In this document: positions 23,810-35,191 of the stretch, piece after piece | How positions within the stretch are numbered: position 1 is the first letter of the stretch | Layout: each line of letters starts with the position of its first letter | Source: Terfezia claveryi | Lineage: Eukaryota; Ascomycota; Pezizomycetes; Pezizales; Pezizaceae | Direction: 5' to 3' | Assembly: GCA_015179025.1 (NCBI GenBank) | Contig: WHUX01000052.1 | Location: 248,001 to 312,000, forward strand | Length of the DNA stretch: 64,000 nt | Program-made: the position numbers and the translations under genes | Notes under the pieces: generated by a model | Database searches by the model: none | What the model was told of the DNA's origin: nothing | Seen by the model: only the letters and a program-made list of their open reading frames with translations

Positions 23810-26188
23810 ATGCAACATCTCTTTCGTTCCAGGCCCCCAACCTCCGCTGTTGCTGCCTCCAAAAGCGTTTCTGCAGGTATCTCCTGTTCAGGGTATTTGC
23901 TGCCAGTGGTGGGGGAGAGAGGGAATGGACTACGACGAGCAGCGGAGCAGAAGAGCATCTCGACGGCCTTTACAGAAAAAAATGACACCGTTAGGGCACG
24001 GGAAACGGCGGGGGGTGGTGGGTGCTGGAAGCGAAGTTCAGGAACGAGACCAATGGACACACGGACAGATCATTCCGAGTCTAAACGGCGTCTGGGGGAG
24101 TTTTATGTGCGATTCTACACTCTCATGTCGGAGGCTGCTCAATCCCAAGACTATGATAAAAGCCTAGACAAAAACAAGGATAAAAACCGAAACCGATACG
24201 AGAAGCGGAACGCCCCAACGATAACCCATAATAAACCCATGGAACCCTCATTACAGAGGTATTCAACTAGAGCCACCCATCCACACAATGAGGTCACACC
24301 GGTCACAGTGGTTGGAGCGGGGCAATATAGTCATAACAGCGGATATGATGGAGACCTACCACGGGCAGACCAGCAATTCCAATCACACATCTCCTCCGAC
24401 TCTTTAGATACCTCGGCACCCTCACTAGTATCTACGTATGACCCCACTGCTGCTGCACGCTCCCAGAAACGTCCAAACAAGAAGCGAGTTTATCGCCCCC
24501 AGAACAGAGTCACAGAAGCCAGATACATTGACTCTTCGAAAAGTGAAGAGGCGGCCGTCTCAATAACCACCAATTTGATTCGGCAGAATACCCTTGGTCT
24601 TGAGCTGCTCAAGGTCCACAATCAGAGACTGAGGGAGCTTGCACGGGAAAGCGAGGATTGGGCTTCAAAAGCGACACAGAGACAGGATATTGAGATGTTG
24701 CGTAACACATTGAAGTATATCAACAGCAACTCTGTCGCTGACACAGCTATAGCTACTGCCTCCATTACCGGGAAAGAAGTGAAGGCGGAACCGGGGGCTC
24801 AAGATACGGGTCTCGATCTTAGGGAATATTCGGCTCCCTTCCCGCGCTATACGTCCACAAAGCCTCCAATCGCATTGAACAACGCACTTCAAACCCTCTT
24901 GACACGTCGGCCAGTGCTACATAACGTGTTTCCCAAAGTTTGCTATAATCTTTTAACATCGTATTCCGCTCCAGATACTACAACCTACAATATTTTGCTC
25001 CGCAACTTGGTCCTCCTGAGAAAAAACGCTCTCGCTGAATTGGTCTTTCAGGAAATGATTGTAGCTGGTGAGGCACCGGATGAATACACCATTGTTGCAC
25101 TCCTCGAATTGATGGTCAAATCAGGGGACTTCAAGGGTTGGCTGAGTGTTGTGCGAATCCAGCATAAAGAAGAGAAGGGTTGGCTGGAGTCGAAGGGTCG
25201 GGTGAGGTCGAAGTATCTTTTGGAATGCCTGATTATCCATGCGGCGAAATTCGGAAAAAGGAATTTAATTAGGCGTTATACCAGGGCGTTGAGGAATTAT
25301 TGGCCACAGAGTCCAGAGCCGGGGGGTGCGGTGTTGACGGCACTCATACGTTTTTATTGTGAAAAGCAAGAATGGCAAAATGGAAGATATTGTTGGATTA
25401 AGTTGCTTGCCATGGACGAAAAAAGGACTCAAAATGCGATCGAAAGTGGCTCGAAGCCGTCGACCAAGGAAGTGCTTGACGAACATGCGTGGTATTGGTG
25501 GTTAAGGCATTGTAAGACCTGTGGTATGGAGAGCGAGTTGAAAAAATGGGCGGTAATGGCGAAAGAGAGAGGAGTAGATACTGATAGGCTACTTGCCAAA
25601 GGCCCAAACAAGCTGCGAGGATTACATGTACGGGCAAAGAACAAGTGTCCGGTGTTGATTCATTATGATCCCGCGGGCGATCTATGGGAGGAGCAGCGGG
25701 TGAAGAAGCAGAAAGACTTATCCGCTATATTGACACCACCACCCCCCCTCACGGAAACGGAGAAGCGGGAAATTTTGGGTAATGTCTTCTACGAAGGACT
25801 ATATGGACCATTGTCGGAGGATCCTCCTAGCCAAGATCGCAATCCCAAGTTACTCATGGCCAACCAGGTGCAGACATCCAAGGAAATACTCGCACCCAAT
25901 AAGAAGCAGAGTTTGCATGCGGGACCGGGGAAGGTGGAGAAGCAAGAAAACGCTGCTGACCTTACTGGGCGTGAAAAGTCACAGATCTGGGAGAATATTG
26001 TGGTCACGCGGATGGATAAGTTGCTACGCCGCCACAAGGCTCAGGAAATCAAAGAGTACAAGGGCGAAATTCGGATTACAGATGCAGAAAGGAGAAGGGG
26101 CGAGATTTTGGCGAAGTGGAAGGCGGGCATTGGAGATGGACGGGAGGCAACTATCTTGCCTGTCAGAGGAAGGAGGGTATATTATTAG
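23810..26188 (+). CDS. Pentatricopeptide-repeat-like protein, probably mitochondrial
   Basis: Single-exon frame of 792 residues. The first 30 residues (MQHLFRSRPPTSAVAASKSV) are rich in Arg, Ser and Ala without acid, as in a mitochondrial presequence. A long polar, low-complexity segment follows to about residue 350. PPR-like helical pairs then appear: PDTTTYNILLRNLVLLRKN, LAELVFQEMIVAGEAPDEYT, and VALLELMVKSGDFKGWLSVV. The C-terminal third is basic and ends in RGRRVYY. PPR proteins in fungi usually stabilise or help translate organelle mRNAs; which RNA is unknown. I do not recognise a specific orthologue. The chosen ATG at 23810 gives the best presequence; an upstream overlapping frame (23628) has no coding character. 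Confidence 0.7.
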   Translation: MQHLFRSRPPTSAVAASKSVSAGISCSGYLLPVVGERGNGLRRAAEQKSISTAFTEKNDTVRARETAGGGGCWKRSSGTRPMDTRTDHSESKRRLGEFYVRFYTLMSEAAQSQDYDKSLDKNKDKNRNRYEKRNAPTITHNKPMEPSLQRYSTRATHPHNEVTPVTVVGAGQYSHNSGYDGDLPRADQQFQSHISSDSLDTSAPSLVSTYDPTAAARSQKRPNKKRVYRPQNRVTEARYIDSSKSEEAAVSITTNLIRQNTLGLELLKVHNQRLRELARESEDWASKATQRQDIEMLRNTLKYINSNSVADTAIATASITGKEVKAEPGAQDTGLDLREYSAPFPRYTSTKPPIALNNALQTLLTRRPVLHNVFPKVCYNLLTSYSAPDTTTYNILLRNLVLLRKNALAELVFQEMIVAGEAPDEYTIVALLELMVKSGDFKGWLSVVRIQHKEEKGWLESKGRVRSKYLLECLIIHAAKFGKRNLIRRYTRALRNYWPQSPEPGGAVLTALIRFYCEKQEWQNGRYCWIKLLAMDEKRTQNAIESGSKPSTKEVLDEHAWYWWLRHCKTCGMESELKKWAVMAKERGVDTDRLLAKGPNKLRGLHVRAKNKCPVLIHYDPAGDLWEEQRVKKQKDLSAILTPPPPLTETEKREILGNVFYEGLYGPLSEDPPSQDRNPKLLMANQVQTSKEILAPNKKQSLHAGPGKVEKQENAADLTGREKSQIWENIVVTRMDKLLRRHKAQEIKEYKGEIRITDAERRRGEILAKWKAGIGDGREATILPVRGRRVYY

Positions 26189-26486
26189 CCTATATATGGA
26201 CACATGCGAAGGAGGAAAGCCAACAAACAAGCAAAGATGGTCATTGGACAGCACCGGTGGTATGTAAAGTATGAGAATCCTTCAGCTTATATTTTGTAGA
26301 TGCTTTGTCTTTGGACTAGGCATGAGAGGTTAATTTATTTGACAACGCCAATTTCCCTATCATCACGTGCAGATAGAGGAGCTCCAGCCAAGACGCGTGT
26401 CTGCGCACATAGAGAATCACTGGATTTGTCTGAGGAACCTCACCGCAGGCTCGGATTCATAAAGACCCACGCAGGTGAGTGGTAGA

Positions 26487-27985
26487 ATGAACGCCGTCGA
26501 TGCCTCGTCGCACTACACGCAGCCCACTGAAGGCAAGCATCCCCGGGGAGGCAGTCTAGATCATTTCCGCATAGCTAATTCTCACCCCTCCAACACACAA
26601 CAGCCGAAGTACTCCCCTCCCTCCTCGTCGTTATCCTTGACACAAACCCCTTCACCTGGGATGCTCTCCAATCGACCCTTCCGATCTCGCAGGCCCTAGC
26701 AAATATCCTCCTCTTCATCAATGCCCACCTCGCATTCTCCCAAGCCAATAAAGTCGCTGTAATCGCCTCGCATACGAAATTAGCAACGCTACTCTATCCC
26801 CCTCCGCCGCCATCACGTTCTAGTAGCGGCCCTCAACCAGGTCTCTCAGGCAGGCCACTAAGCCTCGTCGACCGCCTCGGGCTCTCAAAAGACGGCGCGG
26901 ACGGTTCCGGCAGCGGTGCTGCAAGCAATGGTGGCTCTACGGCAGCTAGTACCCCCGGGTCATCGGGTCCCTACGATCTCCTAAACCGGAACTCATCTCT
27001 CCCACCCCAAGCAGTCATCCCAGCGGACCCGGAGCGTGACGCTAATAAGTACCGGCAATTCCGGATAGTCGAGGACCAAGTCACTGCGTCAGTCCGTTCC
27101 CTGCTGGCCGAGACAACGGAGGACTCGCTAGCAGGAACGAATATGACAATGATGGCAGGAGCGCTATCTCTTGCATTGACGTATATCCATAAAATGACTA
27201 TGCCGATTGAGGAGACGACTCTTTCTGGAACGCTACAGGCTGGAGGAGGCATTGCTCCTCCGGCGGAGGGAAGCAAGAAAGATGACTTGGAGATGACTAT
27301 GAATGCGAGGATTGTAGTGATTAGTGTTAGTGGGGATCTTGCGGAGCAGTATATTCCAATTATGAATTGCATATTTGCTGCGCAGAGGAAGGTTTGTAGT
27401 GGTCAAATTTGATGCCCGGCCAGATGACTAATGAGGGTAATAGAAAATCCCAATTGATATCTGCAAGATCGCGGGAGATACTGTGTTCTTACAACAGGCG
27501 TCAGACGCTACGAATGGAGTTTATATGAATTTAAAAGAACCGCGGGGATTGCTGCAATACTTGATGGTGAGGACAACTCTCTGCATTTCTCTGAGCTTAC
27601 TGGAGGAAGTTGACTGTTATCTGAATACAGATGGGTTTTCTCCCGGATCAAACGTCGCGAAAGCACCTGGTACTTCCCACCCAAGTTAATGTGGACTTCC
27701 GAGCTGCATGTTTTTGTCACAAACATGTTGTTGATATCGGTTTTGTTTGTTCAATTTGCCTATCCAGTATGTGCCCTCTGACTCCCTCCAACCAGTGCGT
27801 CGTTTGCCTAACCTACAATTACAGTCTTTTGTTCGCCTCCCGACGGAGCTCTCTGCACAACATGTGGCACCAAGCTCGACGTCACAACCCTGGGGTACGG
27901 TGGAAAGCCCGCGGTTTTAGTTACAAAGAAAAAGAAAAAGAAAAGGAAGGCCGACGCTGTTGCGGGGGGAAATGGGGAAGCATAG
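26487..27985 (+). CDS. TFB4: TFIIH core subunit Tfb4/p34
   Basis: Subunit of the TFIIH core with a von Willebrand A-like fold, pairing with Ssl1/p44 in transcription initiation and nucleotide excision repair. Exon 1 (26487-26532, MNAVDASSHYTQPTE) joins exon 2 at 26604 through an intron with a GC donor (GCAAGC) and CAG acceptor. This restores EAEVLPSLLVVILDTNPF. Further features: LANILLFINAHLAFSQANKV, MTMNARIVVISVSGDLAEQY, KIPIDICKIAGDTVFLQQAS and the C-terminal zinc-binding part CFCHKH...GFVCSICLS...CTTCGTKLD. Later introns are 27392-27441, one after YLM, and one inside the zinc module (ICLS/IFCSPP). The end is a Lys run, KKKKKKRKADAV. A Gly/Ser-rich insert (26810-26985) lengthens the loop after TLLYPPPPP. 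Stop at 27983-27985. Confidence 0.93.
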
Positions 27986-28088
27986 AGGTCGATTATTTCA
28001 ACCTTTGTATCATTAAGCATGCCTGCCACAATTTCGCAGCCTGGATCTATTGCATATCTTCACACCCATAGACTTCATCCATGTACGC

Positions 28089-29491
28089 TCATTTCCGAGC
28101 GCGGAATGGAATCACTTTTCCTCCGAGTGCGACCTTGGGTGTTCGTTTGTTCCGTGACATGATCAAGTCTGGTTCATTCTGCCATGAAACCATGGATGCA
28201 AGTGCCTACCATCACAAGTACGTAAGTATGGGGCGGACTGTCATGAGAGGACTTCACTAACCATGCTATCCGTCGTATGTCCATAGAGGAAATGTGCCCG
28301 CTTGTATTTCGCCCCGGATCTCTCCAATTTCACCGCAAGGACTCCCAGTGCTCCTGCAGTCGTAGCTGTTTTGACAACAGGGGCTCCTAGCACTCCTGTC
28401 GTTAGCATTTACAAAAATCCAGTGTCGAGCCCAGTTTCATACCCAAGAAATCAAGTTCAATGCAGTCTTTCAATGCTTGTAAATCATCTTCGCTTCCCAT
28501 TAGTCGATCAACGCATTTCGATGCAATCAGTGTGTTGTTCATATGCTCTCCAGTGCCTATCAACTTGACCCTCAGTTATATAAAATCTTATATGAGGGTG
28601 AAATCAAACCTGAGGTTGTTGCTCCAACCACCAAACCATCTTCACCCACCCGGACCCACGTTCCCACGCCTACCAAAGCCGCCGGACCCACTCTTCCTCG
28701 GTGTTTCATTCCAATCCCACCAGAGCTACTGCCTGCAGCAATTCTGCCCCATCGATCAATACATATAGCTCCTACTGTATCTGTTACAATATCTTCCTCC
28801 ATAAGCTCGCCTGGCCCGTCCTGAATCTTGACGTCGGTAGGAGACATAACACTGCCAGAAGGCTGAGAATATCTAAGCTCAGTTCTCCATCGCTCCCACC
28901 TTTGCCTGGCCGCTGGGGAGATCAACTTTTCGTTTTCAACCAAGGGGAAGTTTTGTTCTTTGGCAAACATGGTGGCTCCTTCTCCAACCAAGAGGATCGG
29001 TGGGACCCTTTTGAGAGACATAGGCTGCCGCGCGTTTTCCAAAACAGCCCGTGCAAGGCATATCGGATTTTGGACATCTTTACTCTCGTAATATTAGTTG
29101 AGGAGTATATGCACTCGAAGATCTGGATATGGACTTACGACACAATGCTCCAACAGCACCGGATAGCCCACCTCCTTCCATGATAACTGCGTCACATTCC
29201 ACAGTACCGTCGAGTGAGAGGTTACTCCCATAGCCAGAGTTTGTTATTTCGGCGTCTTCGAGGACCCGGACAGCCATCTCCACGGCATCAGCTGCAGATC
29301 CACCATTTTTCAGCAACACCATTGCGGCTTTGCATGCACTATCGATCATTTAGCTGCTTGAAAAAATGTAGTGACAGACTATTTCCTTACTCGCCACATG
29401 CTTTAAGATGAACTGGCTCATTGGGTTTCGAATGATAGCCAGCTCCAGCATGTACGAAAACTGCGCTGTAGTCTTCCTCGCAAGAGGGCAT
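28089..29491 (-). CDS. Taspase-1-like threonine aspartase (Ntn hydrolase)
   Basis: Member of the asparaginase_2/taspase family. It is made as a proenzyme that cleaves itself before a catalytic Thr, giving alpha and beta chains. Exon 29491-29391 encodes MPSCEEDYSAVFVHAGAG; exon 29338-29140 encodes ACKAAMVLLKNGGSAADAVE and GYGSNLSLDGTVECDAVIME. The next exon carries NPICLARAVLENAR and LLVGEGATMFAKEQNF. The nucleophile region is DIVTDTVGAICIDRWG, with AAGSSSGGIG after it. Later exons give SGTGEHMNNTLIAS, ATTAGALGVLAVK, FLYGHTTDSM and ALASMVSWQNEP, ending at 28089. The intron below 29140 has a strong GTAAGT donor, but no acceptor found keeps the frame into NPICLAR. A weaker donor (GTGTCG) would, or there is a one-base indel. 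The family assignment is firm; activity depends on that junction. Confidence 0.85.
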
Positions 29492-30277
29492 ACCGATCAC
29501 TAGAGATGCGGACTGAGATCGAAGGGCTATACTGCAAATATGATGAGCTTGTTAGATTTGTTGTGATTTGTCCTTGATATTCACTATCAAATTCCAAGGC
29601 TGCACCAGGCTTCACTTGGTGATGCAAAGGAGTGTGTGAGGAAGAAACGTCGAGACAACAGCGGGAACGAAGGTTGAGCAACGAATATGAGGAGCTTCAG
29701 TGACTTTGTGGGACAAAAATCCCACGAGAACGAGGGGAAGACTCGAGTGGGAGTGGTATTCCAGTGAGAGGAGAGACACGATACTTGTTCTATGGAAGAT
29801 GTTTGACCGACAGTCTGCTGTGGCCCAATGCGGTAGTGGGCTGTTTACATTATACCACCTGAATATCACCCAAGTCTCGGCCGTGGACTGCTTATAGCTG
29901 GCGCTTGTGGTGGTAGCACTTGGGGGTTACGAGACAATATTAACAGTGTCAACAGTGAAGGGATATTAATATTGGGTGCTTTTTGATTTCGCGTCAGCTG
30001 TCATTTTTATAACTTGCATCGCTCTCACTTGAACGGAAGATGTGAAGTGCACTTGCACACATACATGTACTGTACTGTACTACTCTAGGGCGGTCGGCTC
30101 AGGGTAAGATCTTTCCCCTGGGCCTGCTTGAGCCACTGGGGCTTAGCCTGGGAACCCTCGACCTGAGTAAGCCACGCAAGCAACACTTGCCTGCGTCTGG
30201 GCTTCCGAGCTGTCGAAACGACCATCTCGAGTCCTCAGCACTCCTCCACTGCCCACAGCTTACCAATACTCCTAATC
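29492..30277. promoter_or_regulatory. Divergent intergenic region between taspase and ARP3
   Basis: 786 bp shared upstream region of two oppositely transcribed genes. Includes CACTTGCACACATACATGTA and a short TACTGTACTGTACTACT run near 30066. No specific factor site assigned. Confidence 0.5.
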
Positions 30278-31950
30278 ATGGCTTACCAAACCCCCGCCGT
30301 TGTCATGGACAAGTAAGTCGACAGCTCCACCGTTTAACTTACCCCGCAATCGACGTCCACTAATGAAGCTCCGTAGCGGTACCGGTTACTCCAAACTAGG
30401 TGCGTTCAGTACTCGGGAGCTTAGCATAGTTGGGCCGGATACTCTGACGAGCTGCTTTCACAGGTTTTGCCGGCAATGATTCACCGTCGTTTGTCTTTCC
30501 AACGGCAATTGCTACGAAAGGACCTGCCGGTGGTGCAGGGGGCTCTGGCTCCGGGCGTCCCGCCGTAGCCCAAAAGCCATCCTATCTCACCGGAGGAGCT
30601 GGGCCAGCTGGTCATTTGTCCGCAAAGAGGGGGACAGAGGACCTTGACTACTTTATTGGAGATGAAGCAATTGCCATGGGCTCTGGACCAGGTTTGACAC
30701 CTTTCTTTTGACATTCACCCGAATTTGGAGCTTACAAAGGGGCTCTGTACATAGGGTACGGCATTCATTATCCTATACGGCATGGGCAAATTGACAACTG
30801 GGTATGATTGCACATCTGGCACCGAGAGAGCTGGGCTGGCTAACCAGGACTAGGACCATATGGAGCGATTCTGGCAAAATTCAATCTTCAAGTACCTACG
30901 AGTGGAGCCCGAAGACCATTACTTCCTTCTTACTGAGCCGGTAAAACTGCCAGCCCACGCATAGCCTCAAGAACCCTAACTAAACCAAATTATCAGCCAT
31001 TGAACCCCCCGGAAGCTCGTGAGAACACTGCTGAGATTATGTTCGAGTCCTTCAACTGTGCCGGATTATACATTGCCGTCCAAGCTGTGCTAGCACTAGC
31101 CGCCTCATGGACCTCGTCAAAAGTCCAGGATAGGTCCCTCACAGGAACGGTCATTGATTCAGGTGATGGTGTAACCCACGTCATCCCTGTTGCAGAAGGA
31201 TACGTAGTCGGCTCCTCCATTAAATCTATCCCGATCGCCGGCCGCGACATCACCTACTTTGTGCAATCCCTCCTCCGCGACCGCAATGAGCCCGACAGCT
31301 CCCTCAAGACCGCTGAATCCATCAAAGAGGAATTCTGCTACGTCTGCCCCGATATTGTGAAGGAATTCACACGCTTCGACAAGGACCCTGAAAGATTCCA
31401 GAAATATGTTGTTGATCAGGGTGCGGGAAAGAAGGTTACTGTTGATGTGGGGTACGAAAGGTTTCTGGCACCAGAAATATTTTTCAATCCCGAGATTTAC
31501 TCGAGTGATTTCTTGACTCCTCTACCTGTCGTGGTCGATAATGTCATTCAAAGCGCGCCGATTGATGTCAGGAGAGGGCTTTACAAGGTTGCTACTTGGC
31601 CATATTGTTCTGGGGTTACGTGAAGTGAGCTAACCGCTTTAATTCGTTAGAATATTGTCCTTTCCGGAGGATCGACTCTCTACAAAGATTTCGGCCGCCG
31701 TCTGCAGCGTGATATCCGCCACCTAGTCGATGCTCGTATCAAGCGCTCGGAACAAAAATCTGGCGCAAAATCTGGTGGTTTGGAGGTTCATGTCATAACG
31801 CACAAGAGGCAGAGGCATGGGCCTTGGTTTGGGGGAAGCTTGTTGGGCCAGACACCAGAATTCAGAAGTTACTGCCATACGAAGGCGGAGTACGACGAGA
31901 TAGGACCCTCAATTGTGAGAAGGTTTGCCTTGCTAGGAGGGCCGGCGTAG
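30278..31950 (+). CDS. ARP3: Actin-related protein 3 (Arp2/3 complex)
   Basis: ATP-binding subunit of the Arp2/3 complex, which nucleates branched actin at endocytic patches. Start [20 protein letters not shown] spans two early introns (after GAC AA, and after AAACTAG). Actin-fold signatures: phosphate loop [33 protein letters not shown], a second phosphate loop [15 protein letters not shown], and [20 protein letters not shown] followed by the Arp3-type [13 protein letters not shown]. An Arp3-typical insert after the first domain is Gly/Ala-rich ([16 protein letters not shown]). Introns: 30313 onward, 30401 onward, 30691-30755, 30800-30850 (approximate), 30942-30996 and 31589-31650. Stop TAG at 31948. 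Length and motif order are those of the family. It reads away from the taspase gene. Confidence 0.96.
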
Positions 31951-32251
31951 GGGCATGCGCACATATTGCGAGAGGATAGATGTTTGGGGAGTGTAGATGC
32001 TATTATTGAGGCGACTTTTTTGCTTGCTCTGACGATATGATATCTCATCAAAAAGCTATGGATGCATATGCTTATGCCTATGAATAATAGCAACAACTTG
32101 CTAGAATTTTAACCTTAGATGAGTCATAGCCTCGTGTGAGTGGTGACGTTGTGACCACGTGCAAAGGCGATAAGAACGATAAGAAATGCCCTTGCCACAT
32201 AAGCTCAGGGCCAACCTAAAGTCGTCACTCCCTAACCCCTCAGTGATAGCA

Positions 32252-35191
32252 ATGACCTCCACCTCCGCAGATGTAGAAACAAAAGCTGCGGCTCTTGCCT
32301 CATCTTCCCTCCAACTATACTCCGAAGGCAATCTCAATGTACACCTCCCTAACTGAATCATTGTTCTCCCTGGTAACTTACAAATTACTCTACAGGACGC
32401 CTTACGAAATCTGAAACACGCTCTCTCTCTTTCTCCACGCAATCCACAAGTTTCATTAGTATTTAACACCCTCCAATCGGACAGCAAAACCCCCGAAATC
32501 GTTCGACTATACCGGAGAGTACTTGTTAGCGAAGGCCCAGAGGCAAGGAAAGCCGGGGAAGATGCTGTGAGATACTTGAATTCTACAGCATGCTCGGAGG
32601 GCGCAACGGGGTGGGGGGAGTGCCTCATGATGCTTCTAAATGAGGAGGGTGATGATGGAGGCCTTGATTTTGAGGGGAGGATCATAGCTGGGTTATTGCG
32701 GCCTACAGCAGGAGGGGGAAATGGGGCAAGGGAACAGTTGGTCAATGTGATTAGGATTGCGTGCTTGGAAGGTGGTAAGGAGTTGGAGGAGCTATTACAG
32801 AGATTTTGGTCGTGGGGGACCCTAGCTACGGAGGGATTCGTTTCTGTCTTGGTTGATGGGGCCCTGTGGAGCGAGAATGGCAAAACGGAGGAGGGGCATG
32901 AAAAGGCACTGAAGGTATGCTTTCGGTGGTTTGTAGGCAAAATTGAGAACAAAGGAGAGGAGGTTCAGGCCGCAATAAGGGCCATTTCAAGGATCTTAGT
33001 GGCGAAAGCAGAATTCACACAGCATCTATTGGGCAAGGCTGCGTTCGAAGAAATACTATTTGCGATAACCCGTGGGAAAGGGGCAGAGGAGGAGCGGGAT
33101 AAGGAACCGGTTACGAAATTGGCTACACAAGCGACGCTGGCGGCGGCAAAGTATATCACTGCTGCTGGCGAGCCGGGGGAGGCACTTTTGGCCGAATTTA
33201 TGACACAAAGGCTTGTGGTGTCAGAGAATGAGGAAGATAATGTGATAGCGATGGAGATCGCAGCTGTGTTGTTCCCGCTCATACAACAAGTTGCCGCAAA
33301 GATCTTCACCGAGACGGAGGGATTAATGGAAAGGCTTGTAGAGGTGTTAGACGAAGGAGAGAGGCCTATTGGGGTAGAGGCTTTCAGGCAACGAGCGGAG
33401 GCATTGAAGGCAGTTGTGAGATTGTTAGGAGTGGCTTGTGGAGATAAGGCATGCCGGGAGGTGGTGAGGGATCGATGTGTGGATTATCTGGAGAGAATTG
33501 TAGCGCAGGGATATGGAGGGGAAAGCCAGAATGACACAAGAACTTTGGCAGCAGTGGCACTGGCAAAGATACATTGTGCTGGTCCGAGAAATAATGCCCA
33601 TGGCACCCAACTGCCACTTGTGGTGGATAAGGGAAGCGTGGGTGAATTGGCGAGGATATTCAAAACGTCCTTGATACTTCAATCCAATACTACTACGGCA
33701 GCAGCTACTTCCCAGCAAGAGTCAATTGAGGGATTAGCATATACATCTCTCGACTCTAGCGTCAAACAGGCGCTTTCTACTGACCATACTTTCCTCACGG
33801 CTTTACTAAAAACGCTTTCCGCGACTACGGCTGCAAGTCGGGGTGTACTCTACAGTGGATTAACAGTTCTAGCAAACATCGCTGCCTATCCACCTGTTCT
33901 CACTGAGGAGCAAAAAAAGGTCCTCCAGCTGAAGAAGTACGCAGAAGCAAACCCTTCCGCAAGCACCGATGGCCCTGATATCGGTATCCTTGAAACCGAC
34001 GAAGTCGTCACCGGGAGATGTAAGAAACTCCTTGACGCAGGTATCGTCCCTGTGTTAGTCGCCATATTCAAAAACCTCTCACAGACTTCTTCAGCCCCAC
34101 CTGCTCAGGTAGCTATTGCAACAGCGGGATCTTCCCTTCCACTTATACCCACTATCCTCCTCTCCGTCTCGAAAACACAAAAATACCGCCCTCGAATTGT
34201 GCAGCAAGGGGGTGTTAAACTGCTTCTACAAATTTACTCCGCCGTCACTGCGAAGCCCACATCTGCCAACAACACCGCCCCCAGCAATGCCGCCGTAGCA
34301 GAAGTCAGGCACACTACCGCCCACGCTCTCGCACGCATCCTGGTTAGTGTAAACCCCACATTAGTCTTCTCGCAAATCCCCCCGGCAAGTGCGATTCGTC
34401 CTCTCCTTGCCCTATTGAATACTCGATATGATGATGGGGGAATTCCGGTGCAGATAGGCCCTGGCAAAGTCACGAGTCTATTGCCGACATTTGAGGCATT
34501 GCTTGCGTTGACGAATTTGGCAAGCATGTCGTCTGATGGTAATGGAGGGGGCATACAGGATTTGATTGTGAGAGTAGGGTGGGATCAGCTGGAGGATGTG
34601 TTATTGAGGTATGCTCCAAGGAGCTCTGCGGTGGCTGAATCTGGGGATGATGAGGGTGACGATGATCAGGAACAGGAGAAGACGAAGAAAAAGACAAGGG
34701 CACGTGACACTGCAGACGCACCAACTCGCATCCAACGCGCTGCTGTAGAATTAATTTGTAACCTTTGCGGCTCCTACTCGACCCTCGCCCTCGAGAAATT
34801 TGCAGCTTCGCCACAAACTGACCCTCGTGTCTCTGGCCGGCTACATCTCCTCCTTGCCCTCGCTGACGCAGAAGACTATCTCACGCGGCGTGCCGCTGCG
34901 GGCGCGTTAGCTGTCTTGACAGAGTTTGAAACCGTTGTAGAGGGGGTATTGGATAGAGAGCGTGGGGTGAAAGTCCTACTGGGGATGCTGGAGGATGAAG
35001 ACGATCAGGGGGAGGAGATGGCTATGAGAGGGTTGGTTTGTGTGAGGAATTTATTGGGCGTAGGGGGAGATAAGGCGGTGGAACGGGTTAAAGTGGAAGG
35101 GGGGAGGGAAGGGTTAGTGCAGGCGGTGAAGAGGGCTAGAGGGAAGGAAGTTGTGGAGTTGGGGGTGGAGGCAGTGAGAATGTTGATTTGA
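32252..35191 (+). CDS. SHE4: UCS-domain myosin chaperone (She4/UNC-45 type)
   Basis: Folds and stabilises myosin motor heads; She4 in yeast and Rng3 in fission yeast are relatives. Exon 1 (32252-32338) encodes MTSTSADVETKAAALASSSL, a TPR-like helix start. The intron 32339-32395 joins in phase 0 to one long exon that runs to the TGA at 35189. Total about 960 residues, as in UNC-45 proteins. The body is armadillo/HEAT-like: LVEVLDEGERPIGVEAFRQR, KAVVRLLGVACGDKACREVV, YSGLTVLANIAAYPPVLTEE, RHTTAHALARILVSVNPTLV, FEALLALTNLASMSSDG and RAAVELICNLCGSY, with an EDYLTRRAAAGALAVLTEFE end typical of UCS domains. An acidic-basic linker (DDEGDDDQEQEKTKKKT) sits near residue 790. It lies 300 bp downstream of ARP3 on the same strand. 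Confidence 0.92.

Noticed and set aside
23628..24167. Alternative upstream start frame for the PPR-like gene
   Set aside because: Different frame from the 792-residue protein and without coding character.
28302..28568. Plus-strand open frames across 28300-28830
   Set aside because: They lie antisense to the taspase exons, which have clear motif support and proper splice sites.
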